Positions 1-9,196 are shown, counted from the stretch's first letter. The stretch: DNA of 64,000 nt from Rhodobacter sp. (GCA_027484145.1 JAIXUH010000013.1:372001-436000); one strand, 5' to 3'. The notes: a model not told the origin generated them from the sequence alone. A program made the numbers and translations.

Positions 1-2
1 AG

Positions 3-539
3 AACCAGGACCCACTGAACCCCATCGAATCGGCCGATTACGCTGTGCAACTGGCCACCTTTTCGGGCGTTGAACAATCGGTGCGGACCAACCAGCTGCT
101 AGAGTCGCTGCACAGCCAGTTTGGGTTGCTGGGCATGGCGGAACTGGCCGGTTGGGTCGGGCAAGAGGCAAAGGTAGCAGCCGCGGCCTATATGGATGGC
201 ACCGCTGTCACCCTTGCCCTTGATCCTGCCGCGCAGGCGGACCGGGCGGTGCTGGTCGTCCGCAACGCCAATGGCGACGTTGTCGCGCGCGAACCCGTGC
301 CGCGCACGGATGGCCCCTATGACTGGCTGGGCAGCAGCGCCACGGGCGATGCTTTGCCCACGGGCCATTACACTTTGTCGCTGGAAAGCTATCGCGGCGA
401 CGCCTTGCTGCGGACAGACCCCGTTCAGCACTATGCCCGTATCCTTGAGGCGCAGACCGGCACTTCGGGCACCAGCCTTGTCCTGCGCGGCGGTGAAAAG
501 GTGGCAGCAACCGCGATCACGGCGCTGCGCGTTCCGTGA
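3..539 (+). CDS. flgD: Flagellar hook assembly/capping protein FlgD, 5' end missing
   Basis: The frame is open from the window edge, and the visible 178 residues begin with the FlgD signature NQDPLNPIE followed by QLATFSGVEQ. In FlgD family proteins this N-terminal motif comes after roughly 40-50 residues, so the true start lies upstream of the window. The remainder fits the C-terminal beta-rich FlgD domain (about residues 65-150). FlgD is exported through the flagellar type III apparatus and caps the growing hook while FlgE polymerises. The rest of the flagellar cluster would be expected to the left. An internal GTG at 45 is not a plausible start because the conserved motif precedes it. Confidence 0.88.
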   Translation, partial: NQDPLNPIESADYAVQLATFSGVEQSVRTNQLLESLHSQFGLLGMAELAGWVGQEAKVAAAAYMDGTAVTLALDPAAQADRAVLVVRNANGDVVAREPVPRTDGPYDWLGSSATGDALPTGHYTLSLESYRGDALLRTDPVQHYARILEAQTGTSGTSLVLRGGEKVAATAITALRVP

Positions 540-581
540 CCGGTGGTTGCGGGGGGGCCACATGACCCTTAGGGTCGCGTC

Positions 582-1391
582 ATGTTGTCCGATCCGTTTT
601 TCGAAAGTGTCGCACGCGCCTTGCCGCAGCTTGACCAGCCATGGCAGGCCTTGGCGGGCGGGCGCACGAATGCGGTGTGGCGGGTCGGCGATCTGGTCAT
701 CAAGCGCCACGACCCCAGCGCCGCCTCAACCCTTTTTCCCAACGATCCGGCGGCCGAGGCTGCGGCCCTAGCCCGCCTTGGCCCACTGGGCCTGTGCCCC
801 AGACTGCGGGCGGCGGGGCCGGATTGGGTCGCCTATGACCATTACCCCGGTGCCACGTGGGCAGAAGACCCCGCCGCCGTGGCCCGGCTACTGGGGCGGC
901 TGCATCAGACCGGCATCGCGGACGCGCCGTTCCGCATCTGTCCCGGCGGCAGCCGCGCCCTGTTGGCGCAGACGGGGCAGATGATGGCAGCCGTCGCCCT
1001 GCGCTATCCATTGCCCGAACTGCCGCAGATTCCGCCGCCGCCGCCGTGCCTGCTCCACGGCGATGTAGTGGCCGGCAACATCATCGACGGGCCCGATGGT
1101 CTGCGGCTGATTGACTGGCAATGCCCGGCCATCGGCGATCCGGCCGAGGATGTGTCGACCTTTCTGTCGCCCGCCATGCAGATCATCTATCGCGGCGCAC
1201 CCCTGTCGGCACAGGATGAGCAAAGCTTTCTGTCAGCCTATCCGCTGCCCTTGGTGGCAGAGCGCTACTTTGCGCTGCGGCCCGCCTATCACCTGAGGAT
1301 GGCCGCGCATTGCCTATGGCGTGCCGCGCGCGGCGATGCAGGCTATGCCGCCGCCGCGCGGGCCGAGTTTCAGGCGCTGGCGTCCGTCTGA
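582..1391 (+). CDS. APH/choline-kinase-type phosphotransferase
   Basis: A 269-residue protein with the aminoglycoside phosphotransferase/choline kinase fold. Lys41 in VIKRH is the likely ATP-binding lysine. The Brenner loop reads LLHGDVVAGN (His159, Asp161, Asn166), and IDWQ at 177-180 gives the metal-binding aspartate. The family phosphorylates small hydroxylated molecules (choline, sugars, homoserine, antibiotics), and the substrate cannot be read from sequence. It begins 42 bases after flgD and ends 8 bases before the convergent ubiB stop. The fold is secure, but a resistance role should not be assumed. Confidence 0.8.
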   Translation: MLSDPFFESVARALPQLDQPWQALAGGRTNAVWRVGDLVIKRHDPSAASTLFPNDPAAEAAALARLGPLGLCPRLRAAGPDWVAYDHYPGATWAEDPAAVARLLGRLHQTGIADAPFRICPGGSRALLAQTGQMMAAVALRYPLPELPQIPPPPPCLLHGDVVAGNIIDGPDGLRLIDWQCPAIGDPAEDVSTFLSPAMQIIYRGAPLSAQDEQSFLSAYPLPLVAERYFALRPAYHLRMAAHCLWRAARGDAGYAAAARAEFQALASV

Positions 1392-1398
1392 CGCGCAG

Positions 1399-2928
1399 TC
1401 AGATCAGCGTTCCCAGCCACATGCCCAGCGCCATCAGTGCGGCCCCACCACCAATCGCGCCCAGCACCTTCCAGCGGCGCGGCGGCGGCTGCACCTTCGG
1501 GTGTTCGGCTTGGGCAATCAGCGCCGCCTCAACCATGCGCGGCAGCTTTGGCCCGAACCGCGCCAGCACCCGCGCCGTCTTGGCCAGATCGCGCAACAGG
1601 GCACGCGGGCCGACGTTCTTTTTGATGTAACCCTCGACGATGGGCTTCGCGACTTCCCAGATGTTGATGTGCGGGTCCAGCCCGCGCGCCACGCCCTCCA
1701 CCACCACCATCGTGCGCTGCAACAATATCAGTTCGGTGCGTGTTTCCATGCCGAACCGTTCAGTCACTTCGAACAGATAAGCCAGCAGCCGCGCCATCGA
1801 AATGCGGCTGGCATCCATTCCGAATATCGGTTCACCAACAGCCCGCAAGGCCCGCGCGAATTCGTCAATGTCGCGATCGGCGGGCACATAGCCCGCCTCG
1901 AAATGCACCTCGGCCACGCGACGATAATCCTTGCGGATAAAGCCGAAAAGAATCTCGGCATAGACCCGGCGGGTGTATTCGTCGATCCGCCCCATGATCC
2001 CGAAGTCATAGGCAATGATATTGCCGTTCGCCGCCACTTTCAGGTTGCCCTGATGCATGTCGGCATGGAAATACCCGTCGCGCAAAGCGTGGTTCAGGAA
2101 CAGTTGCAGTACTCGCGCGCCCAGCACCTTGCGGTCGTGCCCTGCCGCATCGATCAGGTCATTGTCGTTCAGGCCGATCCCTTCGGCCCAATCCAGCGTC
2201 ATCACGCTGCGACCCGACAGGAACCAGATCGGGCGGGGCACCTGAAAGCCCTCGTCCTTTTCGGTATTGGCCGCAAATTCAGCGGCTGCGCTCGATTCCA
2301 GCCGGAAGTCGAGTTCCCCCATCACCACGCCTTCGAAATGCCGGATGACGTCCATAGGCCGCAAGCGGCGCGATGCGGGCGACAAAAGCTCGATCGTCTG
2401 CGCGGCCAGATAGAAGGCGTCAATGTCTTTTCTGAACGCCCGTTCAATTCCGGGGCGCAGCACTTTGACCGCCACATCGCGCCCGTCCTCCGCCAGCCGC
2501 GCCTTGTGCACCTGCGCAATGGATGCAGCGGCAACGGGTTCCGAAAACGCCGAAAACACCTGATCCACCGGCACGGCCAACTCGGCCTCAATCATCGCCT
2601 TGGCCACATCAATCGGAAACGGCGGCAGCTTGTCCTGCAGGTATTTCAGCTGCGTCGCCAGTTCCTCGCCCACCATATCGGGGCGAGTCGACAGGATTTG
2701 CCCGAACTTGATATAGGCCGGGCCTAGCGCCGACATGGCCCGTGTCACCGGCGGCAACGCAGGGTCGCCCTTCAGGCCCAGCGGCTTGAACGGCCAGCCC
2801 AGCACACGTGCCACAAAACGAATGCGCGGCGGTGCCTCCAGCGCCGCCAGCACCACGCCAATGGCGCCCGTCCGCTCCAGCGTGGCCAGTGTGCGGATCA
2901 GCCGCCAGATGTTGTGGGGTCCCCGCAC
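1399..2928 (-). CDS. ubiB: Ubiquinone biosynthesis protein UbiB (ABC1/ADCK atypical kinase)
   Basis: A 509-residue UbiB homologue. The family-defining KFGQ motif is at residues 74-77. The kinase-like core contains VAVKVLRPG, HADMHQGN (catalytic loop) and YDFGIMG (metal-binding DFG equivalent). A hydrophobic C-terminal stretch (about 485-509) fits the membrane anchor typical of the family. UbiB has ATPase activity and supports assembly or substrate extraction for coenzyme Q synthesis at the inner membrane. It starts one base after the ubiE stop codon, so ubiE-ubiB are one transcriptional unit, as in many Proteobacteria. The ATG at 2928 gives the normal N-terminus for the family. Confidence 0.95.
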   Translation of the reverse strand: MRGPHNIWRLIRTLATLERTGAIGVVLAALEAPPRIRFVARVLGWPFKPLGLKGDPALPPVTRAMSALGPAYIKFGQILSTRPDMVGEELATQLKYLQDKLPPFPIDVAKAMIEAELAVPVDQVFSAFSEPVAAASIAQVHKARLAEDGRDVAVKVLRPGIERAFRKDIDAFYLAAQTIELLSPASRRLRPMDVIRHFEGVVMGELDFRLESSAAAEFAANTEKDEGFQVPRPIWFLSGRSVMTLDWAEGIGLNDNDLIDAAGHDRKVLGARVLQLFLNHALRDGYFHADMHQGNLKVAANGNIIAYDFGIMGRIDEYTRRVYAEILFGFIRKDYRRVAEVHFEAGYVPADRDIDEFARALRAVGEPIFGMDASRISMARLLAYLFEVTERFGMETRTELILLQRTMVVVEGVARGLDPHINIWEVAKPIVEGYIKKNVGPRALLRDLAKTARVLARFGPKLPRMVEAALIAQAEHPKVQPPPRRWKVLGAIGGGAALMALGMWLGTLI

Positions 2929-2929
2929 C

Positions 2930-3694
2930 TTACAGCTTCCAGCCAGAGTGCAGCGCGGCCACGCCCATGGTCAGGTTGCGATACTTCACCTGCTCGAACC
3001 CCGCCTGCCGGATCATGGTGGCGAAGGACTCCTGGTCGGGAAACTTGCGAATGGACTCAACCAGATATTGATAGCTGTCGCGATCCCCGGCCACCACCTG
3101 CCCCATCACGGGAATCACGTTGAACGAATACAGATCATAGGCCTTTTGCATCATCTCGTTCGGGATACGGCTGAACTCCAGCACCATCAGGCGACCGCCG
3201 GGGCGCAGCACGCGAAAGGCCTCCTTCAACGCATCGGCAATGCGCGTCACGTTCCGGATGCCAAAGCTGATGGTATAGACATCGAATGAATTCGACGGAA
3301 ATGGCAGTGCCATTGCATCGCCGACCACCCAATCCAGCCGGTCAGCCAGATGGTCCGCCTCGGCCCGCTGGCGCCCAGCGATCAGCATTGATTCGGTCAT
3401 GTCGCACACCACAGCACTGGCCGACGGCGCACGCTTCAGGAACCTGAACGCGACATCGCCCGTGCCACCCGCCACATCCAGCAGGCGCTGGCCGGGGCGC
3501 GGGGCCAGCCAATCCATCATCCCGTCTTTCCACAACCGGTGCACGCCGCCTGACATCAGATCGTTCATGATGTCGTATTTGCTGGCCACGCGGGTAAAGA
3601 CGCCATGCACCATTCCGGCCTTGTCGCCCTCCGGCACGGTCTGAAAGCCGAAATGCGTGGTGCCTTGCGGGTCGTCGGCGTTTTGATCGGTCAT
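2930..3694 (-). CDS. ubiE: Demethylmenaquinone/2-methoxy-6-polyprenyl-1,4-benzoquinol C-methyltransferase UbiE
   Basis: A 254-residue SAM-dependent methyltransferase. The SAM-binding motif [10 protein letters not shown] is at residues 71-80, and the UbiE/COQ5 signatures [15 protein letters not shown] (31-45) and ISFGIRNV are present. It C-methylates the benzoquinol ring in ubiquinone synthesis. The frame extends upstream to 3868, but that would overlap mutM and adds unconserved sequence. The start at 3694 (MTDQNADD) matches the family, and an ATG at 3718 is a possible alternative. It is first in the ubiE-ubiB operon and divergent from mutM across about 90 bases. Confidence 0.95.
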   Translation of the reverse strand: MTDQNADDPQGTTHFGFQTVPEGDKAGMVHGVFTRVASKYDIMNDLMSGGVHRLWKDGMMDWLAPRPGQRLLDVAGGTGDVAFRFLKRAPSASAVVCDMTESMLIAGRQRAEADHLADRLDWVVGDAMALPFPSNSFDVYTISFGIRNVTRIADALKEAFRVLRPGGRLMVLEFSRIPNEMMQKAYDLYSFNVIPVMGQVVAGDRDSYQYLVESIRKFPDQESFATMIRQAGFEQVKYRNLTMGVAALHSGWKL

Positions 3695-3781
3695 GGGGGC
3701 TTGCCGTTCCTGTTGCATGAGCCTTCTTATAGGCCGCCCAAGCGCCGCTGCAATGCGTCGCCCTGTCCGCAAAGGTGCAAG

Positions 3782-4633
3782 ATGCCCGAACTGCCCGAAG
3801 TTGAAACCGTAAGGCGTGGCCTTTTGCCGGTGATGGAGGGGCAGGTCATTACCCTTGCCTCCGTGCACCGCCCCGATTTGCGCTGGCCCTTTCCACCCCA
3901 GATGGCCGACCGGCTGACCGGCGCGCGGGTCACTGCACTGCGGCGGCGGTCGAAATACATCCTTGCCGATCTATCCACCGGCGAAACCTTGCTGATTCAC
4001 CTTGGCATGTCGGGGCGGATGCTGATTTCCGGCGCAATCTTGGGCGAATTTCACCACCACCACCCCGCACCCGAAAAACATGACCATGTGGTTCTGCACA
4101 TGGAAAACGGTGCGCGCATCACCTTTAATGATGCGCGGCGGTTCGGCGCGATGGACCTGATGCCCACCGCCACGGCCGAGGCACACCCCCTCTTGGCCAG
4201 CCTTGGGCCGGAACCCTTGGGCAATACCTTTCACGACTCCTACCTTGTGGCGCAACTGGCAGGGCGCAACACGCCGATCAAATCCGCGCTGCTGGATCAG
4301 CACATCGTGGCGGGTCTGGGCAATATATATGTGTGTGAGACACTTTATCGCGCCCGGATTTCCCCTGTCACCCGCGCGGGCCAGTTGCCAAGCGGCAGGG
4401 TTGCGGCCCTTGTCCCCATCATCCGCACTGTCTTGGCCGAGGCGATCGAGGCGGGCGGCAGTTCCCTGCGCGATTACCGGCAGGCCGATGGCGAGCTTGG
4501 GTATTTTCAGCACAGCTTTCAGGTCTACGACCGCGAAGGCCAGCCCTGCCTGACGCCCGGATGCACCAGCGCGGTGCAGCGCATCGTCCAATCGGGGCGC
4601 TCTTCGTTTTACTGCCCCACCTGCCAGCCCTAG
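3782..4633 (+). CDS. mutM: Formamidopyrimidine-DNA glycosylase (Fpg/MutM)
   Basis: A 283-residue base-excision repair enzyme that removes 8-oxoguanine and formamidopyrimidines and nicks the abasic site. After Met removal the catalytic N-terminal Pro2-Glu3 is exposed ([14 protein letters not shown]). Lys57 lies in RRSKYIL, and the H2TH region contains [15 protein letters not shown]. The C-terminal zinc finger carries cysteines in CLTPGC and CPTC. The frame is open further upstream (to 3605), but the start is fixed by the need for Pro at position 2. It is divergent from ubiE, an arrangement common in Rhodobacterales. Confidence 0.96.
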   Translation: MPELPEVETVRRGLLPVMEGQVITLASVHRPDLRWPFPPQMADRLTGARVTALRRRSKYILADLSTGETLLIHLGMSGRMLISGAILGEFHHHHPAPEKHDHVVLHMENGARITFNDARRFGAMDLMPTATAEAHPLLASLGPEPLGNTFHDSYLVAQLAGRNTPIKSALLDQHIVAGLGNIYVCETLYRARISPVTRAGQLPSGRVAALVPIIRTVLAEAIEAGGSSLRDYRQADGELGYFQHSFQVYDREGQPCLTPGCTSAVQRIVQSGRSSFYCPTCQP

Positions 4634-4708
4634 GGCGCGGCAGGCGCTTGCCATCCCGGCCAGTGCTGCTAGGAGTCCACGGGCACGCGAAACGCATGGA
4701 GTCCGCGC

Positions 4709-5485
4709 ATGGCTTATGAAACGCTTATCGTCGAGGTTGAGGATTACGTTGCCCTCGTCCGGCTGAACCGCCCCGACGCGTTGAATGCGCTGAATTCCCG
4801 CCTGATGTCGGAACTCGCCGCTGCCCTGACGGCGGCTGACCGTGACGACAACGTGCGTGTCATCGTGCTGACCGGCTCGGAAAAGGCCTTTGCCGCCGGT
4901 GCCGATGTCCGCGAGATGGCCGGAAAATCCTTTACCGAAGTATTCTTCGATAACCTTTTCGGCCCCGAGGCCGAGGCAATCGGCCGCGTCCGCAAACCGA
5001 TCATCGCCGCCGTGTCGGGCTATTGCCTTGGCGGCGGCTGTGAACTGGCCATGCTGTGCGATTTCATCGTGGCGGGTGACACGGCGAAATTCGGCCAGCC
5101 CGAAATCAACCTCGGCATCGTCGCAGGCATGGGTGGCACACAGCGCCTGACGCGGCTGGTGGGCAAGTCAAAGTCGATGGACATGCACCTGACCGGACGC
5201 TTCATGGAGGCCGCCGAAGCCGAACGCTGCGGCCTTGTCAGCCGGGTATTCCCCAGCAAGGACCTGATGACCGAGGTGATGCGGATCGCCCAAAAGATCG
5301 TCGAGAAATCGGCCGTCACCGCTCTTGTCGTCAAAGAATGCGTGAACCGCGCGCAGGAAACCACCTTGGCCGAGGGGCTGTTGTTCGAACGCCGGATGTT
5401 CCACGCCCTGTTTGCAACCGATGACCAGAAAGAAGGCATGGCCGCCTTCCTTGAAAAGCGTCAGCCCCAGTTCCGCGACAAATAG
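4709..5485 (+). CDS. Enoyl-CoA hydratase (crotonase family)
   Basis: A 258-residue crotonase-fold protein close to short-chain enoyl-CoA hydratases of beta-oxidation. Oxyanion-hole segments are AAGADVREM near residue 68 and GYCLGGGCELAML near 100-112. A catalytic glutamate candidate lies in GQPEINLGIVAGMGG, followed by GTQRLTRLVG. It hydrates trans-2-enoyl-CoA to 3-hydroxyacyl-CoA. It sits 75 bases after mutM on the same strand and before rpsT, with no fatty-acid partner genes nearby, so the physiological substrate is unclear. A second, shorter crotonase paralogue is at 15302-15922. Confidence 0.9.
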   Translation: MAYETLIVEVEDYVALVRLNRPDALNALNSRLMSELAAALTAADRDDNVRVIVLTGSEKAFAAGADVREMAGKSFTEVFFDNLFGPEAEAIGRVRKPIIAAVSGYCLGGGCELAMLCDFIVAGDTAKFGQPEINLGIVAGMGGTQRLTRLVGKSKSMDMHLTGRFMEAAEAERCGLVSRVFPSKDLMTEVMRIAQKIVEKSAVTALVVKECVNRAQETTLAEGLLFERRMFHALFATDDQKEGMAAFLEKRQPQFRDK

Positions 5486-5639
5486 GGTCGCCGCTTTTCC
5501 CTTTCCTTCATGGCGCATTTGTCCTATAGGCCCCGGTTACATGCGCGTGGGCCCGCTTAGGCAAGAATCGATCCCGTTCCTTGAAACGGGGCCTTGGGGT
5601 TTTCGTGCGACATTTTTACAGACCCCAGGAACCTAGCCA

Positions 5640-5915
5640 ATGGCAAATACCGAACAGTCCAAAAAGCGCGCCCGCCAGTCCGACGCGCGCTATGCCGTGA
5701 ACAAAGCCCGCCGTTCGCGCATCCGCACTTTTGTGCGCAAAGTTGAAGAAGCCCTCGCTTCCGGCGACGCTGGCGCTGCAGCCGAAGCCCTCAAGAACGC
5801 ACAGCCCGAACTGGCACGTGGCGTGACCAAAGGCGTGCTGCACAAGAACACCGTTTCGCGGAAAATCTCGCGTCTGGCGTCGCGCGTAAAGGCCCTGTCG
5901 GCGCCCTCCGCCTAA
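5640..5915 (+). CDS. rpsT: 30S ribosomal protein S20
   Basis: A 91-residue lysine/arginine-rich helical protein beginning [13 protein letters not shown], with the S20 hallmarks [31 protein letters not shown] and a short Ala-rich C-terminus. S20 binds 16S rRNA during early 30S assembly. The length is usual for the family (87-92). It is followed 24 bases later by a strong rho-independent terminator and lies upstream of dnaA, a gene order widespread in Alphaproteobacteria. Confidence 0.98.
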   Translation: MANTEQSKKRARQSDARYAVNKARRSRIRTFVRKVEEALASGDAGAAAEALKNAQPELARGVTKGVLHKNTVSRKISRLASRVKALSAPSA

Positions 5916-5938
5916 GTTGTTTGAATAGTGAAATGTCA

Positions 5939-5968
5939 AGGGCGTCCCCATGCGGGGGCGCCCTTTTT
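5939..5968 (+). terminator. Rho-independent terminator after rpsT
   Basis: An 11-bp stem (5939-5949 pairing with 5954-5964, one G-T pair) closes an ATGC loop and runs into TTTTT at 5964-5968. It lies 24 bases after the rpsT stop and should separate rpsT transcription from dnaA. Confidence 0.9.
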
Positions 5969-6444
5969 CGTTGCCGAGAACAGCTTTTCAGCCTTTTCAG
6001 CACGACGCGTTGCCGATTTGCCAGAGCCCCCGGATTCGGTTCCAGCAAAGGTCTGTCAACTCAATAGTTCGGTTGCAGAGGCCTTCCCGCGCTTGCTAGC
6101 GTGACCATGCGATTCACTTCGTCTTGGGGGACATGACGCGGTCTGAGTCGGGGATCTGATGGGTTCTGCTGCCTGCTTGCCTTCGGATTTTCGCTTCAGA
6201 TCAAACGTTTATGCTGTCTGCGGCCATAAACCGCGTTCAGAGCTGACAGGCAATTCCGGCTTCTTTCAGAGGCCGGTTTGTTTGTGTGTGTAGTGTCCTT
6301 GGCTCCGGTACGGTGCCGACCGTTGGGTTATATCCGATGGCCAGCGTCGTACAGGCGGACAAGGGGATTGTGCGTAGTGTGTGGGAATCGGGCCTTGCTG
6401 GCATGCCAGTGGGACAAGGCCAAATAAAGAACAGGTCAAACAGA
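5969..6444. other. Intergenic region upstream of dnaA (476 bases, no gene)
   Basis: No convincing coding sequence is visible. An ATG-less upstream extension of the dnaA frame exists but is not DnaA-like. A search by eye for TTATNCACA DnaA boxes on both strands found no full match; the closest, TTATATCCG near 6329, mismatches at several positions. There is no clustered AT-rich unwinding element. The stretch presumably holds the dnaA promoter and a long 5' leader, and this reading gives no support for placing the replication origin here. Confidence 0.5.
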
Positions 6445-7821
6445 ATGACGAACGACACGTGGGGACAGGTTCGGGAAGAACTGATCAAGAGGGTGGGGAA
6501 AAGCAACTACACGACCTGGATCGAACCCCTGCGGCTGTCAGACCTGAAGAACGGGGTTGCCCGCTTTGAAGTGCCGACGACCTTCTTTGGCGACTGGGTT
6601 TCCCGCAACTTTGCCGATCATATCCGTGGTCAGCTTTCCCAGTCTGGCTTGACCGTCGACCGTGTCGAATTTGCTGTCAGTAAAACCGCTGCCGACCCCA
6701 TGGCCAAAAAGGCTGGTCCGGCCAGCCGCCCCGCGACCCCGGCGCGCCGGGTGCCGCCGACGCGCGGTCAGGCCGATGACATCACTGGCGCGCAGTTGGA
6801 ACAGCGTTTTACCTTTGACAGCTTTGTGGTGGGCAAGCCCAACGAACTGGCCCATGCCGCCGCGCGCCGTGTGGCCGAGGGCGGTCAGGTCACCTTCAAC
6901 CCGCTGTTTCTCTATGGCGGCGTCGGCCTTGGCAAAACCCACCTGATGCATGCCATCGCCCACGAGTTGCAGGCGAACCACCCCGAACTGCACGTGCTGT
7001 ATCTGTCCGCCGAGCAATTCATGTATCGCTTCGTGCAGGCCCTGCGCGACAAGCAGATCATGGGGTTCAAGGAACTGTTCCGCTCGGTCGATGTGCTGAT
7101 GGTCGACGATGTGCAGTTCATCGCGGGCAAGGACAGCACGCAGGAAGAATTCTTCCATACCTTCAACGCGCTGGTCGACCAGAACAAGCAGATCGTCATC
7201 TCGGCCGACCGCGCGCCGGGCGAGATCAAGGATATGGAAGAGCGCATCAGCTCGCGCCTGCAATGCGGGCTGGTGGTTGACCTGCACCCGACCGATTACG
7301 AACTGCGTCTTGGCATCCTTCAGGCCAAGGTGGACCATTACCGCAACCAGTACCGTGGCCTTGTGCTGGAAACCGGTGTGCTGGAGTTTCTGGCCCATCG
7401 CATCACCACCAACGTGCGTGTGCTGGAAGGCGCCTTGATGCGCCTCTTTGCCTTTGCCAGCCTTGTCGGCCGCCCGATCAACCTTGATCTGGTGCAGGAA
7501 TGCCTGTCCGACATTCTGCGCACCTCGGACAAACGGCTGTCGATCGACGACATCCAGCGCAAGGTGGCCGAACATTACAACGTGCGTCTGGCCGACCTGA
7601 TCGGTCCGAAACGACCCCGCAACCTCGCCCGTCCGCGGCAGGTGGCCATGTATCTGTCCAAGCACCTGACCGCGCGGTCGCTGCCGGAAATCGGGCGGCG
7701 CTTTGGCGGGCGTGACCACACGACCATCATGCACGGCATCCGCAAGATCGAAGAGTTGATGACGCTGGACAACCAGTTGGCCGATGACGTGGCCCTGCTG
7801 AAACGCCTGCTGCAAAGCTGA
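6445..7821 (+). CDS. dnaA: Chromosomal replication initiator protein DnaA
   Basis: A 458-residue DnaA with all four domains. Domain I begins MTNDTWGQVREEL. A low-complexity Pro/Ala/Arg linker spans about residues 75-110. The AAA+ core has Walker A GGVGLGKTH and Walker B VLMVDDVQF. The C-terminal DNA-binding domain carries the DnaA signature GGRDHTTIMHGIRKIE. The start at 6445 gives the conserved N-terminus; the frame stays open to 6286, but the added sequence is unrelated to DnaA. It binds DnaA boxes, melts the origin and loads DnaB. It is followed by dnaN and recF in the ancestral order. Confidence 0.98.
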   Translation: MTNDTWGQVREELIKRVGKSNYTTWIEPLRLSDLKNGVARFEVPTTFFGDWVSRNFADHIRGQLSQSGLTVDRVEFAVSKTAADPMAKKAGPASRPATPARRVPPTRGQADDITGAQLEQRFTFDSFVVGKPNELAHAAARRVAEGGQVTFNPLFLYGGVGLGKTHLMHAIAHELQANHPELHVLYLSAEQFMYRFVQALRDKQIMGFKELFRSVDVLMVDDVQFIAGKDSTQEEFFHTFNALVDQNKQIVISADRAPGEIKDMEERISSRLQCGLVVDLHPTDYELRLGILQAKVDHYRNQYRGLVLETGVLEFLAHRITTNVRVLEGALMRLFAFASLVGRPINLDLVQECLSDILRTSDKRLSIDDIQRKVAEHYNVRLADLIGPKRPRNLARPRQVAMYLSKHLTARSLPEIGRRFGGRDHTTIMHGIRKIEELMTLDNQLADDVALLKRLLQS

Positions 7822-7822
7822 A

Positions 7823-7839
7823 GGCGCAAGATATGCGCC
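7823..7839 (+). other. Small hairpin directly after dnaA
   Basis: GGCGCA (7823-7828) pairs perfectly with TGCGCC (7834-7839) around a 5-base loop, two bases after the dnaA stop. No T-run follows, so it is more likely an RNA-stability or attenuation element than a complete intrinsic terminator. Confidence 0.35.
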
Positions 7840-7920
7840 ACACTGGGGCGGCGTTCGGGCCAGATGTATCGCACCGGCCTTGACGCCCCCCGCAAAGCCA
7901 AACAATGTCACGCAAAACGC

Positions 7921-7948
7921 TTGTGAACCGGCGAAAGCCGGGTAATGT
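7921..7948 (+). promoter_or_regulatory. Possible dnaN promoter
   Basis: TTGTGA (7921-7926) and TAATGT (7943-7948) are separated by 16 bases and lie about 40 bases before the dnaN start. The spacer contains a perfect CCGGC-GAAA-GCCGG hairpin (7928-7941). The match to sigma-70 elements is moderate and was found by eye only. Confidence 0.3.
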
Positions 7949-7986
7949 CGGCGTCCCTCTTTGGGGATACGGCAGGGAGAAGAATG

Positions 7987-9105
7987 ATGAAACTGAGCAT
8001 TGAACGCGGCAGCTTGCTGAAGGCCCTGGCGCAGGCACAGTCGGTCGTGGAACGGCGCAACACCATTCCCATTCTGGCCAACGTGCTGATCGAGGCCGAT
8101 GGTAATCAGGTCAGCTTTCGCGCGACCGACCTTGACATCGAAGTGGTCGACCGCGCGCCCGCCATGGTGGAACGTGCCGGGTCTACCACCGTCTCCGCCG
8201 TGATGCTGCACGAGATCATCCGCAAGCTGCCCGATGGCGCACTGGTGAACCTGACCGAAGACCCCGCCACCCACCGCCTGACCATCGCGGCGGGGCGGTC
8301 CACCTTCAGCCTTGCCACGTTGCCGAAAGAAGACTTTCCTGTCATGGCAACTTCGGAATACGCATCGAACTTTGCGGCCCCGGCCCCGGCGCTTCGGCGG
8401 CTGTTCGACAAGGCGAAGTTCGCCATTTCAACCGAAGAGACGCGCTATTACCTGAACGGCGTCTACATGCACGTCTCGACCGGGGAAAACGGCCCGGTTC
8501 TGCGCTGTGTGGCCACCGATGGCCACCGTCTGGCCCGGATCGATGCCGCCTTGCCCGATGGCGCGCAAGGCATGCCCGGCGTGATCGTGCCGCGCAAGAC
8601 CGTGGGCGAGTTGCGCAAACTCTTGGATGATGATGAGGCGACGATTGCGGTGTCGGTGTCGGAAACAAAGGTTCGCTTTGCCACGCCGGCCATCACGCTG
8701 ACCTCAAAGGTCATCGACGGCACCTTCCCCGATTACACCCGCGTCATTCCCACCGGCAACACCCGCCGGCTGGAGGTGGACGCCACGGAGTTCGCCAAGG
8801 CGGTGGACCGTGTGGCCACCGTATCCTCTGAGCGCAGCCGCGCCGTGAAACTGTCGCTGGACGAAGACCGCCTGATCCTGTCGGTCAACGCCCCCGACAG
8901 CGGCGCCGCCGAGGAAGAACTGGCCGTGGCCTATGCGGATGAGCGGCTGGAGATTGGCTTCAACGCCAAGTACCTGCTGGAAATCGCAAGCCAGGTGGAC
9001 CGCGAGAATGCGGTGTTCCTGTTCAACTCGTCCGGCGATCCGACGCTGATGCGTGAGGGCAATGACACCAGCGCCATCTATGTCGTCATGCCGATGCGCG
9101 TATGA
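7987..9105 (+). CDS. dnaN: DNA polymerase III beta subunit (sliding clamp)
   Basis: A 372-residue beta clamp with the expected N-terminus MKLSIERGSLLKALAQAQSVVERRNTIPIL-type sequence, and the three repeated clamp domains. The C-terminus ends in YVVMPMRV, matching the conserved MPMRL-type end that forms part of the partner-binding pocket. Two ATGs are adjacent (7984 and 7987). The AGGGAG ribosome site at 7974-7979 is better spaced for 7987, which also gives the standard family length. The protein forms the ring that tethers DNA polymerase III to DNA. Confidence 0.97.
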   Translation: MKLSIERGSLLKALAQAQSVVERRNTIPILANVLIEADGNQVSFRATDLDIEVVDRAPAMVERAGSTTVSAVMLHEIIRKLPDGALVNLTEDPATHRLTIAAGRSTFSLATLPKEDFPVMATSEYASNFAAPAPALRRLFDKAKFAISTEETRYYLNGVYMHVSTGENGPVLRCVATDGHRLARIDAALPDGAQGMPGVIVPRKTVGELRKLLDDDEATIAVSVSETKVRFATPAITLTSKVIDGTFPDYTRVIPTGNTRRLEVDATEFAKAVDRVATVSSERSRAVKLSLDEDRLILSVNAPDSGAAEEELAVAYADERLEIGFNAKYLLEIASQVDRENAVFLFNSSGDPTLMREGNDTSAIYVVMPMRV

Positions 9106-9131
9106 CGGGCGAAAGACCCAAAGCGTAAAGG

Positions 9132-9185
9132 CCGGGGGGTTTCACACCCCCCGGACCCCCCGTGGGATATTTTCAGACAGAAAAT
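9132..9185 (+). repeat. Bipartite intergenic repeat, copy A
   Basis: A GC-rich hairpin (CCGGGGGG at 9132-9139, CCCCCCGG at 9147-9154, 7-base loop) is followed by a C-rich spacer and the 20-base core GATATTTTCAGACAGAAAAT at 9166-9185. The core itself contains an inverted repeat, ATTTTC/GAAAAT. The same 20 bases and the same architecture recur on the minus strand at 41554-41609. Copy A lies between dnaN and recF and ends 11 bases before the recF start. Confidence 0.8.
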
Positions 9186-9196
9186 GAGGGCGGCGG

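Noticed and set aside
582-1391. Aminoglycoside resistance gene
   Set aside because: Only the general APH/choline kinase fold is supported; chromosomal context is housekeeping and nothing points to antibiotics.
1321-2727. 468-codon plus-strand frame opposite ubiB
   Set aside because: ubiB on the minus strand has all family motifs; this frame is His/Arg/Gln-rich and unrelated to any known protein.
6538-8274. 578-codon minus-strand frame across dnaA and dnaN
   Set aside because: It spans two certain genes and their gap, and its composition (His, Gln, Gly rich) is typical of antisense frames in GC-rich DNA.
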